The notes beneath the pieces are model-generated. The model saw only the letters and a program-made list of their open reading frames with translations, did no database searches and was not told the DNA's origin. The translations under genes were made by a program, and so were the position numbers. This document shows positions 37,559-45,811 of a stretch of DNA of 64,000 nt, piece by piece (positions within the stretch are counted from its first letter, which is position 1; each line of letters opens with the position of its first letter). The stretch spans positions 930,001 through 994,000 of the forward strand of contig NZ_JACBZP010000001.1 of NCBI RefSeq assembly GCF_013409065.1, written 5' to 3'. The DNA is from Spelaeicoccus albus (lineage in GTDB: Bacteria; Actinomycetota; Actinomycetes; Actinomycetales; Brevibacteriaceae).

Positions 37559-38982
37559 GGCGTGTCACCCCCTGTCCCGGTCGGTTTCGCGGACGTCGAC
37601 GGGCCTGCGGACGGTGTCGACGACGGCTCCGTCGTCGGTTCGGTCACGCCCGGGCGTGTCTTCGGGTTCTTTGGCTGAGGAATTTTGACGGGGTTGGGGT
37701 TGATCTCGCCGCGCAGGTTCGACACGATCTTGCGGGCGGCCCTCAAATTGCCGGCCGGGATCGTCTCGCTGACGCGTTGTTGTGCGAAATCGGGCAATTC
37801 GGCCAGGCCGATGTTCTGCTTCTTGTACAAGTGGCCGAGCTGAATGGGTCCGAGGTTTTGTGAGATTCCCTTGTAAATGGCGATCTGGCCCTGATACGAG
37901 CCCACGTAATATTGCTTTTGGGTGTACGCGTAGCCGGCCCAGCCGGCGCCGATCAGCACGATGATCACGAGCAGTCCGACGAGAGCTCGACGTACGCGTC
38001 CGCGGCGGTGAGCGCGTTCGTCCTCCTCGTCGGAAAAGTCCGGCAGTTCGCCGCCTTCGTCGCTCGGGCCGGATGCCGAGTGGCCGTTCGCGGTCAGGCC
38101 GTATGGTTCGCCGGGTGCCGCGCCCATCGACTCGGACGTCTTGATTTGCGCCGTATCCGGCGTGTGCGTGGACGGCGTGTGCGGATTGAGCGCGGCCGAG
38201 CCGACGATATCGGGATCCGTCCGGTCATCGTCGGTGATCGGCTCGTCGCCGGCGACCACGTCGGCAATCACAACTGTGATGTTGTCGGCGCCGCCGCCGT
38301 CGAAGGCCAACCGGATGAGCTTGTCGGCGCACGCGTCGAGATCCGCGACGTCTCGCAGAGTACTTTCGATCTTGGCGTCGGTGGTGAACCCGGACAGCCC
38401 GTCCGAGCAGAGCAGCCACCGGTCTCCCGGCACTGCCGCGCGCACCGACAGATCCATTTCGGGCTGAGTGCCGACGTCCCCGAGCACGCGCATGACGACC
38501 GACCGCTGCGGATGCCGCTCGGCCTCCTCGGCACTGATCCGGCCCTCGTCGACCAGTAGCTGGACGAACGTGTGGTCGTGCGTGACTTGGATGAGTTTGC
38601 CGTCGCGCAGCAAATAGCCGCGAGAATCGCCGATATGGGCCAATGCGAACCGGTCGCCGTGGCGGAGCAGCGCCGTGAGGGTCGTGCCCATGCCGGCGAG
38701 TTTGGGTTCGACGGCAACTCGGGCGCTGACCTGCTCATTGGCGTGCATGATGGCCAGACGCAGCGCTTCAAGGGCGTCGGCGCCATGCGATTCGTGGTCG
38801 AGATGGCTGATTTCGCCAATCGCGATCGACGATGCGACGTCGCCGCCGGCATGACCGCCCATACCGTCGGCCACGACCAGGAGGTTCGGCCCGGCATACC
38901 CGGAGTCCTGGTTATTGGAACGTGTCAGACCCACATCCGACCGGGAAATATACCGGTAGCGGGGCGCGGCGGTCTCACTCAA
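37555..38982 (-). CDS. pstP: PP2C-family Ser/Thr phosphatase PstP
   Basis: 475 residues. The N-terminal PP2C domain (1-240) has the metal-binding DGMGGHAGGDVAS, GDSRGYLLRDG and CSDGLSGF and DNITVVI motifs. A linker leads to one membrane helix near residue 335-355 (ALVGLLVIIVLIGAGWAGYAY) and an extracytoplasmic domain with a Pro/Thr/Ser tail. It reverses phosphorylation by PknA and PknB. The start is TTG 38982 in a TTGA overlap with fhaB. Confidence 0.95.
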   Translation of the reverse strand: MSETAAPRYRYISRSDVGLTRSNNQDSGYAGPNLLVVADGMGGHAGGDVASSIAIGEISHLDHESHGADALEALRLAIMHANEQVSARVAVEPKLAGMGTTLTALLRHGDRFALAHIGDSRGYLLRDGKLIQVTHDHTFVQLLVDEGRISAEEAERHPQRSVVMRVLGDVGTQPEMDLSVRAAVPGDRWLLCSDGLSGFTTDAKIESTLRDVADLDACADKLIRLAFDGGGADNITVVIADVVAGDEPITDDDRTDPDIVGSAALNPHTPSTHTPDTAQIKTSESMGAAPGEPYGLTANGHSASGPSDEGGELPDFSDEEDERAHRRGRVRRALVGLLVIIVLIGAGWAGYAYTQKQYYVGSYQGQIAIYKGISQNLGPIQLGHLYKKQNIGLAELPDFAQQRVSETIPAGNLRAARKIVSNLRGEINPNPVKIPQPKNPKTRPGVTEPTTEPSSTPSAGPSTSAKPTGTGGDTP

Positions 38983-39473
38983 GAGCGCAGCTCCAGGACG
39001 GTGCGGCCGATGGCGATGGGCTGACCGACGCCGAGCTGCACTTGCCCGGTGACGTCGTTGCCGTTCAGTTTGGTGCCGTTCGTGGAGCCGAGGTCTTCAA
39101 GCATCCAGCCGTTCTGGCCGGGGAAGATGCGCGCGTGGCGGCTGGACACGAAATCATCTCCCAGCACCAAGGTGCTTTCGGGCGAACGGCCGATCATGAT
39201 GGGCACGGTGCCAAGTGCGACGACGGCACCGGCCAGTGACCCTTCGGTGACGACGAGGGTGCGCGGCGGTCCGGACGGCGGCGGAGGGGTGGAGCCGTGG
39301 CCGGGCCGTTGTGGGGCGGGCGCGGATGCGCTGCGTTCACGGGAGCGTTTTTTACGCCCCCTGGACGTTGTGCCGAAGATATCGCGGCGGAGCGTCGATG
39401 CGACGCTGAGGACGAAGACCCACATCAAGACCAGCAGGCCGAGACGCAGCGCGGTGGCAGTCAGTTCGCTCAT
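38979..39473 (-). CDS. fhaB: FHA-domain membrane protein FhaB
   Basis: 164 residues: an N-terminal helix (LRLGLLVLMWVFVLSVAS), a basic and Pro-rich linker, then an FHA domain with IGRSPESTLVLGDDFVSSRHARI and DLGSTNGTKLNG. It reads phosphothreonine marks, linking the kinases to cell-wall synthesis or division. ATG 39473 starts directly before the membrane helix as in mycobacterial FhaB; an in-frame ATG at 39497 would overlap fhaA by 14 bp. Confidence 0.93.
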   Translation of the reverse strand: MSELTATALRLGLLVLMWVFVLSVASTLRRDIFGTTSRGRKKRSRERSASAPAPQRPGHGSTPPPPSGPPRTLVVTEGSLAGAVVALGTVPIMIGRSPESTLVLGDDFVSSRHARIFPGQNGWMLEDLGSTNGTKLNGNDVTGQVQLGVGQPIAIGRTVLELRS

Positions 39474-39483
39474 CAGGGAAAAG

Positions 39484-40485
39484 TCACCGGGCCGCATTCG
39501 TGGCGAAATGGAAGACCACGTCGATGCGGCCGGCCGTGAGAACGGCGCCTTCCGTCAGTGCCACCTTGTTGATGCGCTGGCCATGGATTGTCGTCCCGTT
39601 CGTGCTTCCGAGATCTTCCGCGGTCGCGCGGGTGCCGTCGACGACAATTTGAAAGTGCTTGCGGGAGATGCCCGGATCGTCCAGCGTGATGTCGGCCTCG
39701 GTCGAGGAGCGGCCGAAAACCGTTACCTCATTCGTCAACAGATGCTGGATGCCGTCGATCTCGACCATGCCGCGCACTGCGCTACCGGGCGCCGGGGCGT
39801 TGCGTCCGCTGGAGCCGACCGAACTCGAACCGGCTGAACTCGAACCCGCGGCGGCGCCGGCGGAGGTGCCGGAGGCGAGGGACCCCGGGCCCACGGTGTC
39901 GCTGCCGGACGACGCTTGGCCGCGGCCGGCGTCCGGAGTCGGAGAGGCCGCGGACGGCTGGGGCGAGCCGTAGGGGGGTGACGTGGGGGTGACCGGGCGG
40001 CCCGTTGGGACCGCCGGCCTGGCGCTGGTCATGGTGCCGGTGGCCGGGCGCGAGGAGCGGGCGCCGGGATCGTATCCGCCGCGGTCGGCCGGTTGCGCGG
40101 CCGAACTGCCGTCGGGACGCTGGGTTGTCGAGCGGACCCGGTACATGCCGGTGTCCAAGTCGCCGACCGCTTCGAACTCGACGGTGACCGGGCCGACGAA
40201 GCTGTAGCCCTGTGATGCAGCGTGTTCGCCGACGACCTGCCGGAGTTCTTGCGAAAGAGTGCCGGACATTTCGCCGATCCGCGCGTAGTCGTTATCGGAG
40301 AGTTCGATGGTGAACGAGTTCGCCGTCAGCGTGCGTCCGCGCGAAACCACTGCAGCGCGGCCGTCGGCTTCGCGGCGCAGCGCGCCGGCCAATTCGACGG
40401 GTTGAACCTCTGACCGGAATGCTTTCGCGAAGGCACCGTTCACGGCACGCTCAATGCCTTTTTCGAAGCGGTCTAAAACTCCCAC
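39484..40485 (-). CDS. fhaA: DUF3662/FHA-domain protein FhaA
   Basis: 333-residue cytoplasmic protein. The N-terminal DUF3662 domain (1-125, starting MGVLDRFEKGIERAVNG) is followed by a disordered Pro/Ser/Gly linker, then a C-terminal FHA domain (FGRSSTEADITLDDPGISRKH, DLGSTNGTTIHG). In mycobacteria FhaA binds phosphorylated MviN pseudokinase and CwlM. GTG 40485 has a perfect AGGAGG six bases upstream, which sets the start; the longer open frame is not used. First gene of the fhaA-fhaB-pstP-rodA-pbpA-pknA-pknB operon. Confidence 0.95.
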   Translation of the reverse strand: MGVLDRFEKGIERAVNGAFAKAFRSEVQPVELAGALRREADGRAAVVSRGRTLTANSFTIELSDNDYARIGEMSGTLSQELRQVVGEHAASQGYSFVGPVTVEFEAVGDLDTGMYRVRSTTQRPDGSSAAQPADRGGYDPGARSSRPATGTMTSARPAVPTGRPVTPTSPPYGSPQPSAASPTPDAGRGQASSGSDTVGPGSLASGTSAGAAAGSSSAGSSSVGSSGRNAPAPGSAVRGMVEIDGIQHLLTNEVTVFGRSSTEADITLDDPGISRKHFQIVVDGTRATAEDLGSTNGTTIHGQRINKVALTEGAVLTAGRIDVVFHFATNAAR

Positions 40486-40725
40486 TTCGTGCCTCCTCGT
40501 CGTTCGTCGTTCATGTCGTGCGGGCTTGTGCAGATGAGTCCGCCGGTGCTCCTTCTCTCCCCGCCGTCCGTGCGGCGAACAATATTCAACTCTCCATGCT
40601 ACTGGTTGTGGCTGATAATCGGCTGCTAGCACCATCATCACGGCCCGGCATTTTTGCCGCGCGTCAATGGCCCACCCCGCCGATTCGAGCTCGGACCCTG
40701 CCCCATGCTAACGTTTTATCTGCTT

Positions 40726-40809
40726 GCGCGAGTGGCGGAATTGGCAGACGCGCTGGCTTCAGGTGCCAGTGCTCGAAAGGGCGTGGGGGTTCAAGTCCCC
40801 CCTCGCGCA
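40726..40809 (+). tRNA. tRNA-Leu (CAG)
   Basis: 84-nt class II tRNA. The acceptor GCGCGAG pairs with CTCGCGC; the anticodon loop TTCAGGT carries CAG; there is a long variable arm and the T-arm GGTTCAAGTCC. CCA is not encoded. The same gene follows fhaA in other actinobacteria. Confidence 0.97.
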
Positions 40810-40814
40810 CAAGT

Positions 40815-40849
40815 AAAACGCTCCCGGTCGTTCTCGACGGGGGCGTTTT
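40815..40849 (+). terminator. tRNA-Leu terminator
   Basis: Stem AAAACGC-TCCCGGTCG / CGACGGGGGCGTTTT with loop TTCT, ending in TTTT, six bases after the tRNA. Confidence 0.85.
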
Positions 40850-40875
40850 GTGTTGGAAAGGCGTCTCTGCCGGGC

Positions 40876-40996
40876 GCCGAGTGGCGGCGAATGGCTGTCC
40901 CCTTCCGCCGAGTGGCGGTGAATGGCTGTCCCCTTCCGCCGAGTGGCGGCGAATGGCGGCAAAATCGACGATTTTGCCGCCATTCGCCACCACTCG
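40876..40996. repeat. 31-bp tandem repeats running into a 28-bp-arm hairpin
   Basis: Motif GCCGAGTGGCGGCGAATGG recurs at 40876, 40907 and 40938 with an exact 31-bp period. The third copy becomes the left arm of a palindrome (40940-40967, one-base loop, 40969-40996) with one mismatch in 28 bp. Another inverted copy lies beyond the insertion element at 42442-42458. No coding function is seen. Confidence 0.85.
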
Positions 40997-41011
40997 AGGT
41001 GGCGGGCCGGG
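40997..41011 (+). repeat. Target-site duplication, left copy
   Basis: AGGTGGCGGGCCGGG immediately before the left end of the IS481-type element; identical to 42418-42432. Confidence 0.92.
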
Positions 41012-42417
41012 TGTTATGTCGCAGGACACCGGTGACAGTTGTGTATCAGGACATCGGTGACAGTCCCTGCGGGTTTGGTGGTGACACTTCTCGGGTCGGA
41101 TTGACGGGTGACGAAAAATGAGCCTGTTGATCCTGCTGTCCGTCTTGCAATTTCTCAGTGGCCTCGCGATGCCCCACGCGGTGCGGTCACGACGTTCTGT
41201 ACTGAACACCAGATCTCACGCAAAACGTTCTACCAACTACGCGCTCGGGCACGCCGGGAAGGCCCCGCGGCCGTGCTGGAACCGAAGTCCCGTCGGCCAA
41301 AGACAAGTCCTTCCCAACTCGACGAACAGACGAAACAGCAAGCCGTGGACGTGCGTGGCGCGCTCGAACGCTCGGGCCTGGACCACGGACCGATCAGCGT
41401 GTTCGAGAAAATGAAAATGATGGGCCTGAAACCCCCGTCGGTAGCGTCCCTGGCCCGGCTCTTCCGGGAAAAGAACATCGCACGATCCGAACCGAAGAAA
41501 AAGCCACGCGCGGCCTACCGCAGATTTGTCTACCCCGCACCGAACGCGTGCTGGCAACTCGACGCGACCGCGTACGTCCTTACCGGCGGACGCACCTGCG
41601 TGATCTTCCAACTGCAAGATGATCACTCCCGACTCGCAGTCGCCACACATGTCGCCGACGGGGAAACGTCCGCCGCGGCTATCGCCGTGGTGACAAAGGG
41701 CATCACCGCGCACGGGGTCCCGCAACGACTCCTAACCGATAACGGGCTCGCCTTGAACCCGGCCCGCCGGGGCATCACCGGGCAACTCATCACGCACGTG
41801 AGCCGGCTAGGTATCGAGGCGATTACCGGCAAACCGTACAAGCCGACCACGCAAGGGAAGAATGAACGCTTCCACCAGACCCTTTTCCGATGGCTGGACA
41901 AGCAGCCACTGGCCGACTCGATCGAACAATTGCAAGAACTCGTCGATCAGTTCGACATCATCTACAACACCGAACGCTCCCATCAAGGCCTACCGGGCCG
42001 GATCACCCCGCAACAAGCCTGGGACGCGACCGACAAAGCCGTCGCACCACGGCCACGACCACGCGAAAACACCAGCAGCGGTGAAGCCACCCGCACTGTC
42101 TACGGCAAAGGCCAAGTCCACATCGATGGCGTCCGCTATCAGCTCGGCAAGCAATACATCGGACAACAAGCCCACGCGATCTGGGACCTCAACACGATCA
42201 CGTTCTTCGACCGGCACGGAACCGAAATCATCAGCCACCCCAGACCCGACCCAGGAACGAATTACGTCGGCAACGGCAAGCCCCGCGGCTTCCTCAACAA
42301 GAACAACGAAAAACCGTGACCCTACCCCTGACACGCCGACTGTCACCGATGTCCTGAGACATCAACTGTCACCGATGTCCTGATACAAAACTGTCACCGA
42401 TGTCCTGAGACAAGACA
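41012..42417 (+). mobile_element. IS481-family insertion sequence, complete
   Basis: 1406 bp. It begins TGTTATGTCGCAGGACACC and ends with the inverse of TGTCTTGTCTCAGGACATC, so the ends are imperfect inverted repeats starting TGT. Inside the ends, the box CAGGACAYCGGTGACAGT is repeated: twice on the left (41022, 41047) and three times on the right (42339, 42365, 42390, inverted), spaced 25-26 bp. One intact DDE transposase gene fills the middle. A perfect 15-bp duplication flanks it, indicating a recent, precise insertion. Confidence 0.94.
41108..42319 (+). CDS. IS481-family DDE transposase
   Basis: 403 residues. The N-terminal helix-turn-helix region (ISRKTFYQLRARARREG) precedes an integrase-like core with acidic triad D in WQLDATAY, D in LLTDNGLA and E in GKNERFHQTLFRWL. 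A C-terminal beta segment (KGQVHIDGVRYQLGKQY) is family-typical. It starts with GTG 41108. No frameshift or stop is seen, so the element is potentially active. Confidence 0.95.
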   Translation: MTKNEPVDPAVRLAISQWPRDAPRGAVTTFCTEHQISRKTFYQLRARARREGPAAVLEPKSRRPKTSPSQLDEQTKQQAVDVRGALERSGLDHGPISVFEKMKMMGLKPPSVASLARLFREKNIARSEPKKKPRAAYRRFVYPAPNACWQLDATAYVLTGGRTCVIFQLQDDHSRLAVATHVADGETSAAAIAVVTKGITAHGVPQRLLTDNGLALNPARRGITGQLITHVSRLGIEAITGKPYKPTTQGKNERFHQTLFRWLDKQPLADSIEQLQELVDQFDIIYNTERSHQGLPGRITPQQAWDATDKAVAPRPRPRENTSSGEATRTVYGKGQVHIDGVRYQLGKQYIGQQAHAIWDLNTITFFDRHGTEIISHPRPDPGTNYVGNGKPRGFLNKNNEKP

Positions 42418-42432
42418 AGGTGGCGGGCCGGG
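42418..42432 (+). repeat. Target-site duplication, right copy
   Basis: AGGTGGCGGGCCGGG immediately after the right end of the element; perfect match to 40997-41011. Confidence 0.92.
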
Positions 42433-42481
42433 CGGGAGTAACCATTCGCCGCCACTCGATGCGGCGATCGACGGTCCCCGG

Positions 42482-43816
42482 CTACTTGATCGCCTTGTTC
42501 GCGGCTGCCTGCGCCTTGGTCAGTCCCTCTTTGACGCTCAGCCGGCCAAGGAACATCTCCTTCAAGATCGGATTGGCCTTGATATCGGCGTTATTGGCCT
42601 TGGGCCCGTGCGGCGCGCCAATTGATTTGCCGCCGGCCGCCTCGATGAACGGCTTCGTGTCGACACCTTCCTTTTTCCAGTGTTTGGTGTACGACGGCGC
42701 TGCCGACGTGACGGCCGGGAACGCCGAACCATCGGCGGCGATGATGTCGGCCGACTCCTTGCTGCCGATCCAGTCGAGCACCTTTTTCGTAGCGTCTGCG
42801 TTCGTGGACTTGGCATTGCCGGCCGCAATAATCCCGTTGACGACCGACACCCTGCCCGTCGGGCCCGCGGGGATGTGTGCGATTCCCCAGTCGAACTTCG
42901 CGGCGTCCGCAATGTTTTTCAAGTTGTACGTGCCCGATTCGAACAAGGCCATCCGGCCTCGGTTGAATTGATTCAAGCTATAGTTGCCGTCGTCATTGGT
43001 GTCCGCCGCGGACGGCGCGACGTGATACTTGTTGATCAGATCGACCACATATTGTATGGCCTGCACGGTTTTCGGATCGTCCGCGTAGACGTACGTATCG
43101 TCTTTTGCCTGCCAGGCCCCGCCGTTGGATCCGACGAAGTTGTAAAAGATGGCTTGGAGGTCGAATGCCGCATTGAAGCCGTACTGCTTGATCTCTTTCG
43201 GTTTGAATCCCGGTTGGTCGGCAGCCGTGCCGGACTTGTCGATCGTCAGCTTCTTGGCGGCTTTGATGAAATTGTCGTTCGTGCCGGACGGATCCCACTG
43301 CAGGTTGCTCGGGTCGATGCCCGCCTTTTTCACCATTGCCTTGTTGTAGAACAGCGCGATCGAGTCGGACAGCTGCGGGACTCCGTACAGCGCGCCGTCC
43401 CGCGTAAATTGCTTGACCACGGACGGCTGCCAGTCTTGGTGCTTGCCCGGCAGCGCCTTCGAGATATCGACTAGCCGGCCGGCGTCCGCGTAATTGCCGA
43501 AATTTGAGCTGTTGAGCCAAAAAATGTCGTCGGCGTTTCCGCCGGCCAGATCGGTCGGAAGCTTCGTCCAGTAGGTGTCCCACGGGATGACGTTGATGCG
43601 TACGTCGATGTCCTTGTTCTTCTTGCTGAATTCGGCGAACGACTTCTTGTACGACTTGGCCACCTGCTCGTCCCACAGCCGGAACGTGACTGTCTTCTTT
43701 CCGCTCGAACCGCCGGAAGAGCCGGACTGGGACGGCGAGCACGCGGCCAGTGCCGCGAGTGCGGCGACTCCGGTCGTACCCGCCGAAACCCGAATGAACT
43801 GCCTACGCGACGTCAT
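42482..43816 (-). CDS. Extracellular sugar-binding lipoprotein of an ABC transporter
   Basis: 444-residue family-1 solute-binding protein. The N-terminus SRRQFIRVSAG has a twin arginine and leads to a lipobox ALAAC with the lipidated cysteine at 26, so export may be by Tat. The fold signature TVTFRLWDEQVAKSY and DDIFWLN fits the carbohydrate (CUT1) group. ATG 43816 has GGGGGAG; the open frame extends further up but without support. It is last of three minus-strand genes after two permeases; the bound sugar cannot be told. Confidence 0.9.
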   Translation of the reverse strand: MTSRRQFIRVSAGTTGVAALAALAACSPSQSGSSGGSSGKKTVTFRLWDEQVAKSYKKSFAEFSKKNKDIDVRINVIPWDTYWTKLPTDLAGGNADDIFWLNSSNFGNYADAGRLVDISKALPGKHQDWQPSVVKQFTRDGALYGVPQLSDSIALFYNKAMVKKAGIDPSNLQWDPSGTNDNFIKAAKKLTIDKSGTAADQPGFKPKEIKQYGFNAAFDLQAIFYNFVGSNGGAWQAKDDTYVYADDPKTVQAIQYVVDLINKYHVAPSAADTNDDGNYSLNQFNRGRMALFESGTYNLKNIADAAKFDWGIAHIPAGPTGRVSVVNGIIAAGNAKSTNADATKKVLDWIGSKESADIIAADGSAFPAVTSAAPSYTKHWKKEGVDTKPFIEAAGGKSIGAPHGPKANNADIKANPILKEMFLGRLSVKEGLTKAQAAANKAIK

Positions 43817-43904
43817 ACCGGACGCTCCCCCTTTTTCCGCAAGACCGACTACCTCTTTGAGAATACCGAACGGCCCGGCGCGCACGGCCGGGGTCCGGGC
43901 CCGC

Positions 43905-44753
43905 TTACTTGAATCCCGTCAGCGAGATCGAGTTCACGATGTTGCGCTGCGTCAGCAGGTACAGCGCCACCAGCGGGGCCATCGACAAGGTCGTGGCTGC
44001 CATCACGAGCGTCCAATTGTCGGTGTACTGGGTTTGCAGGTTCTGGGTGGCGACTGTCAGCACCTCCCAGGTCGGACCGGACGTGACGAACAACGGCCAC
44101 ATGAAGTTGTTCCACTGCGAGACCACCGTGATGACGACAAGGGTCGTCAGGATAGGCCGGGACATCGGCACGATGATTGACCACAGAATCCGCAGCGTGC
44201 CGGCACCGTCGAGCCGAGCGGCGTCCTCGATATCGTCCGGAATGCCGCGAAAGTGCTCGCGCAGCAAGAAGATGGCGTACGGCGATCCGAAAAGGGTCGG
44301 CAGCACGAGGCCCCAAAAGGTGTTGCGCAGCCCGACCGACGACATCATCACGTACAGGGGGACGACGGTCGCCACCTGCGGGATCAGCATCGTTCCCAGG
44401 TAGATCCAGAACACGGCGTCCCGACCCGGAAAGGTCAGCCTGCCGAACGCATACGCGGCCATCACGGAGAAGACCATTTGGCCGACCAGGATAAAGGCGG
44501 TCATTTCGAACGTGACCACCAGCGGCGTCAGGAAACTGTGCGAGCCGGTGAACAGCTGCACGAAGTTGTCGAAGGTGAAAGGGTGCGGCAGGGTGAGGGG
44601 GCCTTCGGTGGCGGCCTGTTCGGGCGTTTTCAGCGCCGTCATCAGGCTGAGTGCGAACGGGGCAAGCGTGAGCAGTGCTCCGGCCCCCAACACCATGTAG
44701 ACGCCGGCGGCACCGACCGGGCGCACGCGCATCGAGGACGACGCCATGGTCAC
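43905..44753 (-). CDS. Carbohydrate ABC transporter permease (MalG type)
   Basis: About 282 residues and six membrane helices. The coupling motif EDAARLDGAGTLRILWSIIVPMSRP (EAA loop) contacts the ATPase. The GTG at 44753 overlaps the preceding permease stop (GTGA); ATG 44747 is an equally possible start. Partner of the permease at 44750-45673. Confidence 0.92.
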   Translation of the reverse strand: MTMASSSMRVRPVGAAGVYMVLGAGALLTLAPFALSLMTALKTPEQAATEGPLTLPHPFTFDNFVQLFTGSHSFLTPLVVTFEMTAFILVGQMVFSVMAAYAFGRLTFPGRDAVFWIYLGTMLIPQVATVVPLYVMMSSVGLRNTFWGLVLPTLFGSPYAIFLLREHFRGIPDDIEDAARLDGAGTLRILWSIIVPMSRPILTTLVVITVVSQWNNFMWPLFVTSGPTWEVLTVATQNLQTQYTDNWTLVMAATTLSMAPLVALYLLTQRNIVNSISLTGFK

Positions 44754-45673
44754 TGCATCCCGTAGGTCATGCGGCGGCGGAAGAAGAGGTTCTGAGCGAG
44801 TGTGACGAGTACCAGCACCACCATCAGCGCGAGCGACAACGCGGCGGCGCTGCCCAATTGAGGCGCCAGGAATACGTCTTGGTAGATGTGCGTGGCGACG
44901 ACGTCCGTGCGGCCGGCCGGGCCGCCGGCAGTCATCGAATAAATCTGATCGAACGCTTGGAAGCTGGCGATGAAGCCGGTGACAAGGACGAAGAACATGG
45001 TCGGACGCAGCAGCGGCACTGTGATGGACCAAAAGACCTGGGTTCCTGTCGCGCCGTCCAGCCGGGCGGATTCGTAAAACTCGCCGGGAATGTTCGACAG
45101 GCCGGCCAAGAAGAACAGCGTCACGTATCCGACGTTCGTCCAAATGCTCACAAACGCCACCGACGGCAACGCGAAGCTGTACGACGACAGCCATGCCACA
45201 TGGGTACCGAGAATGGTGTTCAGCGCGCCACCGGTCGGCGCGAAGATCCACTTCCAGACCACGCCAAGGGCCAGCGGTGCGCAGATCCACGGGATGAGGA
45301 ATACGGCCCGGAAAAATGTCGACCCGCGCAGCCGTTTAGCCAGCAGCACCGACAGCCACAGTCCAAGCGCGGTCTGGCACGGGATGACGATGATGACGAA
45401 GAGGAGCGTGACGCCGAACGAGTTGAGGATGGCCGGGTCGGTGAAGAGTGCGCCGAAGTTGGCCAAGCCCGCCCAGGTCGGTTTGCTGACGAGGTCCCAA
45501 GAATGGAAGCTCAGCCACACGCTCACGATCGCCGGGACGATGAGAAAGATTCCAACGCCGATGAGGCTGGGCGCGAGCAGCGAATATCCGGTGGCCGACT
45601 GGCGGCGACGGCGCATCCGCCGATTGGCTGGTGCCGTAGCGCGGCGCGACGGGGCGTCGGTCAGTCCGCTCAT
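44750..45673 (-). CDS. Carbohydrate ABC transporter permease (MalF type)
   Basis: 307 residues, six membrane helices after a basic N-terminus (RRMRRRRQSATGY). The EAA coupling loop reads ESARLDGATGTQVFWSITVPLLRP. First gene of the three-gene transporter. No ATP-binding subunit is encoded beside it, so it probably uses a shared MsiK/UgpC-type ATPase encoded elsewhere. Confidence 0.92.
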   Translation of the reverse strand: MSGLTDAPSRRATAPANRRMRRRRQSATGYSLLAPSLIGVGIFLIVPAIVSVWLSFHSWDLVSKPTWAGLANFGALFTDPAILNSFGVTLLFVIIVIPCQTALGLWLSVLLAKRLRGSTFFRAVFLIPWICAPLALGVVWKWIFAPTGGALNTILGTHVAWLSSYSFALPSVAFVSIWTNVGYVTLFFLAGLSNIPGEFYESARLDGATGTQVFWSITVPLLRPTMFFVLVTGFIASFQAFDQIYSMTAGGPAGRTDVVATHIYQDVFLAPQLGSAAALSLALMVVLVLVTLAQNLFFRRRMTYGMQ

Positions 45674-45724
45674 TGGGCCTCCCCCACGCCGTTCGATTTC
45701 CGCTTACCGAGTGTATCCACACGT

Positions 45725-45790
45725 AAAACGCGCGTCGCCGTACAGCCCGCCCCGTTATGACGGCGCGTTCCTGACGCCGCGGCGCGTTTT
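45725..45790. repeat. Palindromic repeat family, copy 3 (left arm degenerate)
   Basis: The right arm (45760-45790, ACGGCGCGTTCC ... CGCGTTTT) is identical to copy 1, but the left arm keeps only AAAACGCG and scattered bases, and the loop is TATG. It lies 21 bp downstream of the MFS gene stop on the minus strand. Confidence 0.8.
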
Positions 45791-45811
45791 GCGGTGCCGG
45801 GGCATTCCGCG

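Noticed and set aside
40486-40641. N-terminal extension of FhaA
   Set aside because: A perfect AGGAGG lies before GTG 40485 and the family starts there.
40876-40956. CRISPR-like array from the 31-bp period
   Set aside because: The whole 31-bp unit repeats, so there are no variable spacers; no cas genes nearby.
40726-42417. Integrative element using tRNA-Leu as attachment site
   Set aside because: No integrase and no repeat of the tRNA 3' end; the IS inserted about 200 bp away with its own target duplication.
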